Positions 53,770 to 62,814 of a stretch of DNA of 64,000 nt are shown here, piece after piece (the stretch's first letter is position 1; every line of letters starts with the position of its first letter). A program made the position numbers and the translations under genes. The stretch lies in assembly GCF_963664965.1 (NCBI RefSeq), contig NZ_OY761823.1, positions 3,366,001-3,430,000 of the forward strand. Reading direction: 5' to 3'. The notes under the pieces were generated by a model. The model did not search any database. It was not told where the DNA came from and was given only the letters and a program-made list of their open reading frames with translations. Source of the DNA: an uncultured Pseudodesulfovibrio sp. (lineage in GTDB: Bacteria > Desulfobacterota > Desulfovibrionia > Desulfovibrionales > Desulfovibrionaceae).

Positions 53770-54924
53770 ATGCATTTCGACTTTGCCACCGCAGCCCGGA
53801 TCATCTTCGAGCCGAAAAGCGCCCACACCATTCCCGCGCTGGCCCGAGAGCTGGGTTCGCGCCCGTGCCTCGTCACCGGCAGCCGTCCTGAAAACGCGCA
53901 ATGGCTTGTCGACGCGCTGTCCGCAGACATGGACAGCCCGCTCATCATTTCCATTTCCGGCGAACCGGACACCGGCACCATTGCCAAAGCATCAGAGACG
54001 GCACGCGCACACGGCTGCGACCTTGTCATCGCCATGGGCGGCGGCAGCGTCATGGATGCGGGCAAGGCCATTGCCGCGCTCATCACCAATACCGCCGACC
54101 TGTTCGACTATCTGGAAGTGGTGGGAAAGGGATTCCCGCTTGGGGAAACGCCCGTCCCGCTCATTACCGTGCCGACAACCGCAGGGACGGGATCGGAAGT
54201 CACGGCCAATGCAGTCGTACTCTCGCGGGAGCACAACGTGAAGGTCAGCCTGCGGTCACGGGCCATGATCGCGGATATCGCCGTGGTTGACCCGGAACTG
54301 ATGGTCAGCATGCCCCCTTCGGTCACTGCCGCCACCGGCATGGACGCTCTCACCCAGCTCATCGAGGCATACGTTTCCGTAGGTGCCAATCCTATGACCG
54401 ACGGGCTGTGCCGCGAAGGCATGCGACGGGCCGCGCGTTCGCTCCGCCAAGCCTGTGAACACGGCAACGACATCAAAGCACGAACCGACATGGCGCTGGC
54501 AAGCCTGTTCTCGGGCATCGCCCTTGCCAACGCGAAACTCGGCGCAGTCCATGGATTCGCGGCCCCACTGGGCGGGCAGTTTCACGTTCCGCACGGCGTG
54601 GCATGTGCCGTACTACTGCCACACGTCATGGAAGCCAATATCCGCGCCTTGAGCGACGGCGAACGCGACACCATCACATTACGTAAATTTGAGGAAATCG
54701 CCCGAATTCTCACCGGCAATGAAAATGCCGCCCCTGAGGACGGCATCAAATGGCTCAAGAGCCTCTGTTCCGATCTGGACATGCCGTCCCTGCCGAAACT
54801 CGGTGTCACACCGCAGGATTTCGGCGAACTGGCGGACAAGGCCGCCAACGCGAGCAGCATGAAAGGCAACCCGGTGCAACTCGGCCGGGAAGATCTGATT
54901 GAAATTCTCAGGCAGGCATCATAG
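53770..54924 (+). CDS. Iron-containing alcohol dehydrogenase
   Basis: 384 aa. NAD-binding GGGSVMDAGKAIAAL, the TVPTTAGTGSEVTANAV motif, and the metal-site region GAVHGFAAPLGGQFHVPHG are all present. The protein reduces or oxidises a small alcohol or aldehyde; ethanol is common in Desulfovibrio, but the specificity cannot be read. Its last 6 bases overlap the end of the convergent acyltransferase gene. Confidence 0.94.
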   Translation: MHFDFATAARIIFEPKSAHTIPALARELGSRPCLVTGSRPENAQWLVDALSADMDSPLIISISGEPDTGTIAKASETARAHGCDLVIAMGGGSVMDAGKAIAALITNTADLFDYLEVVGKGFPLGETPVPLITVPTTAGTGSEVTANAVVLSREHNVKVSLRSRAMIADIAVVDPELMVSMPPSVTAATGMDALTQLIEAYVSVGANPMTDGLCREGMRRAARSLRQACEHGNDIKARTDMALASLFSGIALANAKLGAVHGFAAPLGGQFHVPHGVACAVLLPHVMEANIRALSDGERDTITLRKFEEIARILTGNENAAPEDGIKWLKSLCSDLDMPSLPKLGVTPQDFGELADKAANASSMKGNPVQLGREDLIEILRQAS

Positions 54925-56052
54925 TCCGGCCTGCCTCCGATACAGCCGGGGCAGAATCGGACCGGACTTGCCCGGTTTGCCCACAAGCTGCGGCAACAAC
55001 TTGTTCAATGCCACGACCACGGGCACACAGCAGGCCAGACTCACGACGGTAAACACGAAGCCTCCGCCGGTGACCGCTGCCCAGTGGCCGGGGAATCTCT
55101 CAGCAAACCACGCCGCAAACGGGCCATTGAAGAAATGATAGAATATCCCGTTCAGACAGAACAGGATAAGCGCGTTTTCCCCCATGAACATGAGAAAACG
55201 GTTCGCCCCGGCGCACCGGGCAGCAAACAGCAGGAACAGGCTTCCGGCCAACGCGGTCAAGGGGAACAGGAAAACGCTGCCATGACCGGAAAGTACGATC
55301 ACGACGGCATCGAACAGACGGAACGGCCCGGTGTTGAGATCATACGTGAACACCACCACGGCCAGACAGACGGCACTTGCGACAATGAGACGCCACCTCG
55401 GCTGTGCGCCGAGCAGGACGCCTTCACGCCGGAACAACACTCCGAGCAGATAGAACGAATAGACCACGAGCGCTTCATGCAGGAACCAGAAGTTCGGGCC
55501 GGGGACGAACTGGACGTTCGCCGTCAGATAGTAACCGCCGAAGTAGAACAGGATCGCCGCCACGATTATCCGGGGGGAGCTGTCGAAAAAACGCCCCACC
55601 GTGAAATGCAGCACTTCCACGGACACGAGGCACGCCATGAACCACAGCGGGATGTTGAAAATCGGGAACCCCATCAGTGTGGCGGCAAGCCCCTTCAGGT
55701 AGCCCTCCGCATTGGACAAGTCCACCACCACGAAATGACCGGCGAAGCACAGGCTCAGAACCGCCAGAAGCGCAGTGAAAACAAAATACGGCAGCAGACG
55801 CGAAGCCAATGTCTTTTTCACGAACCGCCCCACCGGCAGGAGCAGCCTGTCCGGCGCAAGCGTGAACCCGGCAAGCAGGAAAAAGAACGGCATGTGAAAA
55901 GAATAAATGAATTTGTACTGGGCCGTGGCAACGGGATTTTTCAAGTACATCAATCGTTCGATGATATGGCCGTAGTAGACCAGAAAGATACCGAAGAACC
56001 GGGCGACGTCGAGCATGGGAATGCGTTTTTCAGCGGGTGTATAGAACTGCAT
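54919..56052 (-). CDS. Membrane acyltransferase (acyltransferase 3 family)
   Basis: 377 aa with about ten membrane helices. The N-terminal RIPMLDVARFFGIFLVYYGH and the MPFFFLLAGFTL motif are typical of acyltransferase 3 proteins such as OatA/OafA. They add acetyl or succinyl groups to surface sugars. No signal for the acceptor is seen. It is convergent with the alcohol dehydrogenase and divergent from the FecR gene. Confidence 0.9.
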   Translation of the reverse strand: MQFYTPAEKRIPMLDVARFFGIFLVYYGHIIERLMYLKNPVATAQYKFIYSFHMPFFFLLAGFTLAPDRLLLPVGRFVKKTLASRLLPYFVFTALLAVLSLCFAGHFVVVDLSNAEGYLKGLAATLMGFPIFNIPLWFMACLVSVEVLHFTVGRFFDSSPRIIVAAILFYFGGYYLTANVQFVPGPNFWFLHEALVVYSFYLLGVLFRREGVLLGAQPRWRLIVASAVCLAVVVFTYDLNTGPFRLFDAVVIVLSGHGSVFLFPLTALAGSLFLLFAARCAGANRFLMFMGENALILFCLNGIFYHFFNGPFAAWFAERFPGHWAAVTGGGFVFTVVSLACCVPVVVALNKLLPQLVGKPGKSGPILPRLYRRQAGL

Positions 56053-56133
56053 GCCTGTTGCGTACCAGAAAACGGGATGCTCTGGAAAGGACGAAAGCCG
56101 CCACGGACTGACTGTATATTTATTTCTCCCCTG

Positions 56134-56161
56134 TTGACTTGCCCCCCGTTTACGATATTTT
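56134..56161 (+). promoter_or_regulatory. Sigma-70-type promoter of the FecR-domain gene
   Basis: TTGACT (56134-56139), 16 bases, TATTTT (56156-56161). The start codon follows 37 bases later, with ACGAGGAGGGCTGC as a good ribosome-binding site. Confidence 0.5.
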
Positions 56162-56198
56162 GAAATATATTTTTCTTTTGTGACACGAGGAGGGCTGC

Positions 56199-57131
56199 AT
56201 GAAAGAGATTGAAAAAATCACCCAACTGCTTCTGCTGACGGCAATGATCGTATTTCTCCTGCCGCTCAACGCATTGTCCGTTGAACAGAAACTGCCGTCG
56301 GACGCCATCGGGGAGGTCGTCTTCATGGCAGGCTCCGTACGGGCCAATACCGAAACAGGCGAAAGCCGCCTGCTGGAACTCGCCGGTCCGGTATTCCGGG
56401 CCGACATCATCGTCACCGGCCCCCAGAGCAATGTGGAAATCCGCTTTCTGGACGAAACCATTCTGGCGCAGGGGCCGAAATCCAGCCTGTCATTGGATGA
56501 CTACGTCTATTCCACCGACGCCTCGGCCTCCAAACTGCTTTTCAAGATGGGCAAAGGGACCTTCCGGTTCCTGACAGGGGAAATCGTCAGGCAGAACCCG
56601 GAAGCGTTCAATCTGGAAACGCCGCTGACCACCATCGGCATCCGGGGCACCGAGCCGTTTGCCGTTGTTGCCGCCACCGAAAAAATTGGCGTTCTCTCCA
56701 TCGACCCGGAGCACACCGTGGAAGTCAATTCCCCCAAGGGACACGCCTCCCTGTCAAAAGCGGGCACTTCGACCAATGTCGGTCCGGACGGCTCGATGTC
56801 CCCTCCGGCACCGACTCCTCCGGCGGTCCAAAAGAGCGTCATGAAGGCCGCCCCCATGACAAGTCTGGGCGAAACGGGAGATGTCGGCAAAAGCGTTGAT
56901 CCGCAGAGCAAAGTCAACGCATTCAAGCAAAACATCGCCCACTCCAAGAAAGGCCTGGGCGGCGTGGGAGGCTCGGGACCGGACTACGGAGCCCTGCACA
57001 ACATCACCATGCAGCAGCAAGGACTGTCCAAGGCCCAAAGCGACCGGGACAGCCAGACCGGCTCACAGCACTCAGGCAAGGACAGCGGCAGTGACAGCGG
57101 CAGCAGCGGCGGCAGCGGCGGCTGCCATTAG
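56199..57131 (+). CDS. FecR-domain protein with Ser/Gly-rich tail
   Basis: 310 aa. An N-terminal hydrophobic segment (about 8-27) is a signal peptide or anchor. A FecR domain spans ~38-165 (IGEVVFMAGSVRANTETGE, GPVFRADIIVTGPQSNVEIRF, FRFLTGEIVRQNP, TTIGIRGTEPFAVVA). The C-terminal ~110 residues are low complexity, rich in Ser, Gly, Pro and Lys, ending SSGGSGGCH. FecR domains in Desulfovibrio occur in envelope proteins not linked to a sigma factor. It is followed 45 bases later by the Sel1 lipoprotein gene, so they likely act together. Confidence 0.85.
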   Translation: MKEIEKITQLLLLTAMIVFLLPLNALSVEQKLPSDAIGEVVFMAGSVRANTETGESRLLELAGPVFRADIIVTGPQSNVEIRFLDETILAQGPKSSLSLDDYVYSTDASASKLLFKMGKGTFRFLTGEIVRQNPEAFNLETPLTTIGIRGTEPFAVVAATEKIGVLSIDPEHTVEVNSPKGHASLSKAGTSTNVGPDGSMSPPAPTPPAVQKSVMKAAPMTSLGETGDVGKSVDPQSKVNAFKQNIAHSKKGLGGVGGSGPDYGALHNITMQQQGLSKAQSDRDSQTGSQHSGKDSGSDSGSSGGSGGCH

Positions 57132-57176
57132 GCCCACGAACGCTTCGATGGAATATCCAGAACAAGGACGATACGC

Positions 57177-57722
57177 ATGAAAACAATCATGAAATACCTC
57201 ACGCCATCAATCACGGCGCTGGCCCTGACCGGCTGTGTCGTCACAGGCCAGATCGCGGAACGCCGCGGAACCAAGGCATACCTGCTCAAGGACTACACCA
57301 CGGCACACTCCGAATACACGGCAGCCATTGCCGAAGGAAATGCCGATGCCCAATACCACCTCGCGGTCATGTACGCCGAGGGGCAGGGAGTGGAAAAGAA
57401 TCTGGAAAAGGCGGCGGAGCTGCTCAAGGCGGCTGCTGCACAAGGCCAGATGAACGCCAAGCTCATGCTCGGCCTCTTCTACATTTACGGAGACGGCGTG
57501 ACTGCCGACCCGGCCAAGGGAGCACGGATGATTACCGAGGCGGCGGAAGCGAAGAACGACGTCGCCATGTATTATCTCGCCAACCTCTACGCCGCAGGGC
57601 TGGGAGTGGAAAAGGATATCCCCACCGCTCTCATGTGGCTGACCAAGGCGAAGAAAAACGGTTTCCCGGTGGAAGACGAACAACTAAGTGAAGCATATCT
57701 TGAATCTTTATATGAAGACTAG
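57177..57722 (+). CDS. Sel1-repeat lipoprotein
   Basis: 181 aa. The signal peptide ends with lipobox LTGC (Cys20), so it is lipid-anchored. Sel1 repeats follow, such as AQYHLAVMYAEGQGVEKNLEKA, NAKLMLGLFYIYGDGV and AMYYLANLYAAGLGVEKDIPTA. These helical repeats mediate protein contacts. It is probably in an operon with the FecR-domain gene; the two may form an envelope-associated assembly, by inference. Confidence 0.9.
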   Translation: MKTIMKYLTPSITALALTGCVVTGQIAERRGTKAYLLKDYTTAHSEYTAAIAEGNADAQYHLAVMYAEGQGVEKNLEKAAELLKAAAAQGQMNAKLMLGLFYIYGDGVTADPAKGARMITEAAEAKNDVAMYYLANLYAAGLGVEKDIPTALMWLTKAKKNGFPVEDEQLSEAYLESLYED

Positions 57723-57739
57723 TCCGACAGCTTCTCAAG

Positions 57740-57774
57740 AAAAAGGCCGTGGAGAGTCATCCACGGCCTTTTGC
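57740..57774 (+). terminator. Rho-independent terminator after the Sel1 gene
   Basis: AAAAAGGCCGTGGA, loop GAGTCA, TCCACGGCCTTTT. Confidence 0.9.
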
Positions 57775-57925
57775 CTTGCAGGTTCCATCAAAGCGCATAT
57801 CCCTCGCAGAACTCCTCCCCTGTCCATCACTTAATAAAGGGTTTGACGCCCGCCCCGCTTTCGCCGAACATGTGCTACGTTCAAAAGACCGAATTCCCGT
57901 CACACAAAAACAGGAAGGAGCCTCC

Positions 57926-58906
57926 ATGGACAGGTTCAAAGTCTATGTCACCCGAATGATTCCGCAGGACGGCATCGACCTGCTCCGGCGTGTGGCCGAT
58001 GTGGAAATCAACCCGGAAGACCGGCCGCTTTCGCGCAATGAACTGCTCACCAATGTAAGGGAGGCGGACGGCGTGGTGGGTTTGCTCACCGACCGGATCG
58101 ACGGAGAGTTTTTCGATGCGGCAAAGAATCTCAAGGGGTACGCCAACTACGCGGTGGGCTTTGATAACATCGACGTAGCAGAAGCCACCAAACGGGGCAT
58201 CCCAGTGTCCAACACCCCCGGCGTGCTGACCGATGCCACGGCGGAATGCGCGTGGGCACTCATTTTCGCCTCGGCACGACGGGTTGTCGAGACGGACAAA
58301 GTCATGCGCTCCGGCACATGGTCGGGCTGGGGACCGCTCCAATTCATCGGCGCAGACATCAAAGGCAAGACACTCGGCATTGTGGGCGCGGGCCGCATCG
58401 GCACGGAAGTGGCCCTCATGTCACGCGGGTTCGGCATGAAGGTGCTCTACACCAGTTCCTCGGGACGCAGAAACGGCGTGCTCGACTCCGAACTGCACGC
58501 GCAGTTGGTCTCGTTCGACCAATTGCTCGCCCAGTCGGACTTCATCTCGATCCACTGCCCGCTCACGCCGCAAACACGGCACATGTTCGACGCCTCGGCC
58601 TTCTCGCATATGAAAAAGACCGCCTATCTCATCAACACGTCACGCGGTCCGGTCATCAAGGAAAACGATCTGGTAACCGCCTTGAGGAACAGCGACATTG
58701 CCGGGGCCGGACTGGACGTCTACGAAAACGAACCGGACATGGCCCCCGGTCTGGCAGGGCTGGATAACGCAGTCCTCCTGCCGCATATCGGCTCGGCCAC
58801 GCAAAATTCACGAAACGGCATGGCCACTCTGGCTGCACGAAACCTGATCGCCATGCTCAGGGGGCAGAAGCCCGAAACCCCGCTCAATTCGGAACTGTAC
58901 GACTAA
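57926..58906 (+). CDS. D-2-hydroxyacid dehydrogenase (hydroxypyruvate/glyoxylate reductase type)
   Basis: 326 aa from MDRFKVYVTRMIPQDGIDLL, chosen because AGGAAGGAG sits just before the ATG and the upstream extension is unlike the family. NAD-binding motif GAGRIGTEVA; catalytic Arg in INTSRGP, Glu in DVYENEP and His in LPHIGSAT. It likely reduces hydroxypyruvate or glyoxylate to glycerate or glycolate. The next gene is a glycerate 2-kinase 10 bases later, so a route from hydroxypyruvate to 2-phosphoglycerate is suggested. Confidence 0.93.
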   Translation: MDRFKVYVTRMIPQDGIDLLRRVADVEINPEDRPLSRNELLTNVREADGVVGLLTDRIDGEFFDAAKNLKGYANYAVGFDNIDVAEATKRGIPVSNTPGVLTDATAECAWALIFASARRVVETDKVMRSGTWSGWGPLQFIGADIKGKTLGIVGAGRIGTEVALMSRGFGMKVLYTSSSGRRNGVLDSELHAQLVSFDQLLAQSDFISIHCPLTPQTRHMFDASAFSHMKKTAYLINTSRGPVIKENDLVTALRNSDIAGAGLDVYENEPDMAPGLAGLDNAVLLPHIGSATQNSRNGMATLAARNLIAMLRGQKPETPLNSELYD

Positions 58907-58915
58907 CGGAGCATC

Positions 58916-60265
58916 ATGACCCAATACGCCAAACAGCACGACAATCTCATGCATATCGTCAACCGCGCCATCGACGCGGTCTCCCCGGCCCCTGCCATGC
59001 GTGCGGCCCTCGAACTCGACGGCGATGTCCTGACCGTATCGGGACGCCCCTACGACCTCTCGGTGTTTGATCGCATCCTCGTCATCGGCGCGGGCAAGGC
59101 CTCGGCTTCCATGGGCCAGACGCTTGAGGAACTCCTTGGGGACCGCATTGAAAAAGGCGTGGTTGCGACCAAATACGGGCACGGGCTGCCGCTGAAAAAG
59201 ATCAAGGTCATGGAATCGGCACACCCGGTGCCGGATGCGGCGGGTGAACTGGCCTCCGGCTCCCTGCTCAAACTGGCGGACGAAGCAGGGGAAAACGATC
59301 TCGTGTTCTGTCTGCTGTCCGGCGGTGCCAGTGCCATCATTCCCGCGCCCTGCGCGCCGGTCACGCTGGCCGACAAGCAGGAAACCACCCGCGCCCTGCT
59401 CGAATGCGGGGCCACGATCAACGAAATCAACGCGGTCAGGAAACATCTTTCAAGCTGCAAGGGCGGGCATCTCGCCAAACAGCTGGAACCCGCCACAGTG
59501 GTGACGCTCATCATCTCCGATGTCGTGGGCGACTACCTCGACGTCATCGGGTCCGGCCCCACTGCGCCGGACGAGTCCACCTTTCAGGCGTGCCTCGACA
59601 CCGTGAACAAACATTCGCTCTGCCAGAAGGCCCCGGACGCCGTGGTCAAATTTCTTGAGGAAGGCGCAGCGGGCAAACTGCCCGAGACGCTCAAGGCGGA
59701 TGATTCGTGCTTCGACAAGGTGCAGAACGTCATCATCGCGGGCAACGGCATGGCCCTGAGCGGCGCGGCAGAGGCCGCACGGGAGCTGGGATACAACCCG
59801 GTGGTCATCGACCCTGCCATGGAAGGTGAAGCGCGTGACGTCGCCAAGAGCCTTGTGCGTTCGGCGGAACACATCTGCGGAGACGAAGGACCGACCGTGA
59901 CCCCGGCCTGTCTGCTAGCCGGAGGCGAAACCACGGTGACCATCACCGGGACAGGCCGTGGTGGCAGAAATCAGGAACTCGCGCTGGCCGCCGCCATCGA
60001 ACTGGCAAAGGTCGAAACCAATCGCGAACGCATAGCCATGGCCTGCGTCGGCACAGACGGCACCGACGGCCCCACCGATGCGGCGGGCGCACTCATCCTG
60101 CCGGACACGCTCAAAATCGCCGAAAACCAAGGTCTCGACCCGGAACGGTATCTGGCGGAAAACGACTCATACGACTTCTTTTCCAAGGTGGGTACCATCC
60201 TCAAGACCGGCCCCACACGCACCAACGTCATGGACGTGACCATCCTGCTGGTGGAGGCAGATTAG
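58916..60265 (+). CDS. Glycerate 2-kinase (DUF4147/MOFRL family)
   Basis: 449 aa. The DUF4147 domain has FDRILVIGAGKASASMGQTL, GLLSGG-type VFCLLSGGASAIIPAPC and AVRKHLSSCKGGHLA. The C-terminal MOFRL domain includes ETTVTITGTGRGGRNQELAL and GTDGTDGPTDAAGA. It phosphorylates glycerate at C2. It is coupled to the preceding dehydrogenase by a 10-base gap; the 3' end overlaps the convergent phosphodiesterase gene by 4 bases. Confidence 0.94.
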   Translation: MTQYAKQHDNLMHIVNRAIDAVSPAPAMRAALELDGDVLTVSGRPYDLSVFDRILVIGAGKASASMGQTLEELLGDRIEKGVVATKYGHGLPLKKIKVMESAHPVPDAAGELASGSLLKLADEAGENDLVFCLLSGGASAIIPAPCAPVTLADKQETTRALLECGATINEINAVRKHLSSCKGGHLAKQLEPATVVTLIISDVVGDYLDVIGSGPTAPDESTFQACLDTVNKHSLCQKAPDAVVKFLEEGAAGKLPETLKADDSCFDKVQNVIIAGNGMALSGAAEAARELGYNPVVIDPAMEGEARDVAKSLVRSAEHICGDEGPTVTPACLLAGGETTVTITGTGRGGRNQELALAAAIELAKVETNRERIAMACVGTDGTDGPTDAAGALILPDTLKIAENQGLDPERYLAENDSYDFFSKVGTILKTGPTRTNVMDVTILLVEAD

Positions 60266-61104
60266 ACCCGTTCAGGAAGCAATCTGCGCAACCGCTGCGG
60301 GAAATCCGTGATGACACTGAAACATCCAGCGTCGATCAGCTCAAGAGCCTTATCCATATCATTAACCGTGTATGGTGATACGCGAATTCCTTCGGAGGCC
60401 AGTTCCTGAATCATGTGAACGGGCGTGATATCCACATCCGGGTGGTAGTATTGCGCGTCAAGCGATCGGAGATACTCAGGAATATTTTCCGGGTGCTCAT
60501 CCTCTGTCAACACGGCAAGCGGCAGGTCAGATCCCAGACGGCGCACTTCACGAAGATATTCGTGATTGAATGAAGATATCAAAATCAAATCTTCAATTCC
60601 GACCTTGCGAATCTCGCTGAGCACATCCCCAACAATGGACAAATCGCCGGGAGAATGGATCTGATCCTTGATCTCGATATTCATGGGCAGCTTGTGCGCC
60701 CGGGTGAATGTCAGCATATTCATCAATGTCGGAATCCGCTGGGCGCGAATCAGACCGAATACGTCTTCTGTTACTTCTGTGGTGATAGTCTTGTATGGAT
60801 CGGATTCCAGAAACCAGCTTCCTGCGTCGAGATACGACAGCTCATCATACGTGAACTCGCACGTATTCCAAGGCTTCCTGTCAGCCAACTCTTTATGATT
60901 CGCAACATTTGTAGTCCGGGACAATACGTCATCATGAAAAACAATCAACGTACCGTCTGCGATTTTATGGACATCTATCTCCCAAAAGTCCGTGCCGCGT
61001 TGGACCATTTGTTCAGCAGCCAACAAGGTGTTTTCCGGCGCAAGGGACCGTGCGCCTCTATGGGCGCAAACAAGGCCCCAACCGGGCAGATGTTCGAAAA
61101 ACAC
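60262..61104 (-). CDS. Glycerophosphodiester phosphodiesterase
   Basis: 280 aa. Catalytic motif AHRGARSLAPENT (His15), WEIDVHKIADG (Glu43, Asp45) and VFHDDVLSRTT (His58) are all present. It has no signal peptide, so acts in the cytoplasm on imported glycerophosphodiesters, releasing glycerol 3-phosphate and an alcohol. Its ATG is one base after the stop of the permease gene, so it is the last gene of the ABC operon and translationally coupled. This suggests that the ABC system imports a glycerophosphodiester rather than a polyamine. Confidence 0.94.
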   Translation of the reverse strand: MFFEHLPGWGLVCAHRGARSLAPENTLLAAEQMVQRGTDFWEIDVHKIADGTLIVFHDDVLSRTTNVANHKELADRKPWNTCEFTYDELSYLDAGSWFLESDPYKTITTEVTEDVFGLIRAQRIPTLMNMLTFTRAHKLPMNIEIKDQIHSPGDLSIVGDVLSEIRKVGIEDLILISSFNHEYLREVRRLGSDLPLAVLTEDEHPENIPEYLRSLDAQYYHPDVDITPVHMIQELASEGIRVSPYTVNDMDKALELIDAGCFSVITDFPQRLRRLLPERV

Positions 61105-61105
61105 A

Positions 61106-61960
61106 TTATTCCTCTTTTTTCGTGAAGTAGAGATTGACCAAAGCCAGCAGCGAGGTTCCCACGATGAGCATCAGTGAGACCGCGTTGATGACCGGGGTAC
61201 TGCCGTCGCGTACCTGAAGGTACAGGTTGATGGGCAACGTGGGGTCCGAGCCGACGAGAAACAGCGTGGTGTTGAAGTTCTCGAAACTCATGAGAAACGC
61301 CACGGCACCGGCTCCGGCAATGGCCGGACGCAGGAACGTGAGCGTGATATGCCAGATGACCTGAAAACGGGTGGCACCGAGATTGAGCGCGGCCTCTTCA
61401 AGGGAGCGGTCAAACTTACGCAGCCGCGCCGAGACCACGAGGGTCACAAAGGTCGTGATGAACGAGAACTGACCGATAACCACCAGCCAGAAACTCGGCC
61501 GGAACAGCTCGAAGTCCAGCCCGAAGGTCTCGTCGAAGAACGTGCCCGCGGTATTGGCAGCGAGCAGCAGCGAAATACCGAGGATGACGCCGGGAATGAC
61601 CAGCGGCGCGAGCATCAGGAAATACAGCACGCCCTTGAAGCGGAACTCCTCCTGCTCGAACAGGAAGCTGGCACAGGTGCCGACCACGACACTCAGGATG
61701 GAGACGCAGACCGCGGTTTCGAAACTGGTCACGATGGAACGCAGGTTCTGTTCGTCATGGAACAGGCCGATGCGGTCCGGCCCGTCAGCCAGAAACCAGT
61801 CGAGGCTGAACCCCTGCCATGGCAGGGACGGGAAGTTCGAGTTGTTGAACGCCAGCACGCAGGTAACAAGCAGCGGCGCGAACAAAAAGGTGAAGTACAG
61901 GATGATGAACAGGTTGAACGACCAGTTGTACGTCTTGGAACGCGGCAGGGAACGGATCAT
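61106..61960 (-). CDS. ABC transporter permease (PotC type)
   Basis: 284 aa with six membrane helices and an EAA loop LEEAALNLGATRFQVIWHIT. It matches the second permease of spermidine/putrescine or iron-type ABC importers. The first four bases overlap the end of the PotB-type gene (ATGA). In the operon it pairs with the upstream permease and the ATPase. Confidence 0.92.
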   Translation of the reverse strand: MIRSLPRSKTYNWSFNLFIILYFTFLFAPLLVTCVLAFNNSNFPSLPWQGFSLDWFLADGPDRIGLFHDEQNLRSIVTSFETAVCVSILSVVVGTCASFLFEQEEFRFKGVLYFLMLAPLVIPGVILGISLLLAANTAGTFFDETFGLDFELFRPSFWLVVIGQFSFITTFVTLVVSARLRKFDRSLEEAALNLGATRFQVIWHITLTFLRPAIAGAGAVAFLMSFENFNTTLFLVGSDPTLPINLYLQVRDGSTPVINAVSLMLIVGTSLLALVNLYFTKKEE

Positions 61961-62811
61961 GATGCCACCTCCCCGAGCTTCTGGCGTGACACTTTGAGGC
62001 CCACCCAGATGATGAGCGAACTGAGCAGCAGGAGCAGGAAGCCGAAGGCCGAGCCCTGATTCCAGTTGAAGCTCGCAATGAACTGATTGTAAATCTGCTC
62101 GGTGAACCAGAGGGAGTTCTTGCCGCCCATGAGGTTCGGGGTGAGATAGTTGCCCAACGCGAGCATGAACACCACGATGGCCCCGGACGTAATACCGGGC
62201 TTGCAGTGCGGAATAATGATGGTTCGCCAGATGGTCAACTGCCCCGCGCCGAGATCGTGCGCCGCTTCGATGAGCGAATCGTCGAGGCTTTCCATGACCG
62301 AAACGAGCGGCACGATCATGAACAGCATGGACGTGTACACCAGTCCCATTATCATGGTGGCGTCGTTGTAGAGCATCTCGATGGGCGTATCGATGATGCC
62401 GAGCTTGAGCATAAAGAAGTTGAGTACGCCGGATTCACGCAGCAGGATCATCCACCCGTAGATACGCACCAGCTCACTGACCCAGAATGGAAGCAGGAGC
62501 AGGATCATCAGCGCGCCCTGCGAACGGGTCCGCGCCAGCTTGGCGATATAAAAGGAAACAGGCAGGGCAAGCAGCAGCGTGATGCCCGTGGTGATGATCG
62601 CATAGAACGCCGTACGCACGAAGGTGAGCCAGTAAATCGGCTCGGTAAAGAAATTCATATAGTTCTGGAAGGTCCAGACCATGTCGCCATAATCATTCTC
62701 GCCGCGCAGGCTCATGGTCAGCAGATCAAGGTGCGGCAGCACGATGAGCAGCAGGAGCCACATGAGCACTGGTGCGAGAAACACCCAGAGTGCAAGACGG
62801 GACTGTTTCAT
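61957..62811 (-). CDS. ABC transporter permease (PotB type)
   Basis: 284 aa, six membrane helices, EAA loop SLIEAAHDLGAGQLTIWRTI. Starts MKQSRLALWVFLAPVLMWLL, with the ATG 4 bases after the ATPase gene stop. It is the first permease of the PotABC-type set. The substrate is undetermined from sequence. Confidence 0.92.
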   Translation of the reverse strand: MKQSRLALWVFLAPVLMWLLLLIVLPHLDLLTMSLRGENDYGDMVWTFQNYMNFFTEPIYWLTFVRTAFYAIITTGITLLLALPVSFYIAKLARTRSQGALMILLLLPFWVSELVRIYGWMILLRESGVLNFFMLKLGIIDTPIEMLYNDATMIMGLVYTSMLFMIVPLVSVMESLDDSLIEAAHDLGAGQLTIWRTIIIPHCKPGITSGAIVVFMLALGNYLTPNLMGGKNSLWFTEQIYNQFIASFNWNQGSAFGFLLLLLSSLIIWVGLKVSRQKLGEVAS

Positions 62812-62814
62812 GGC

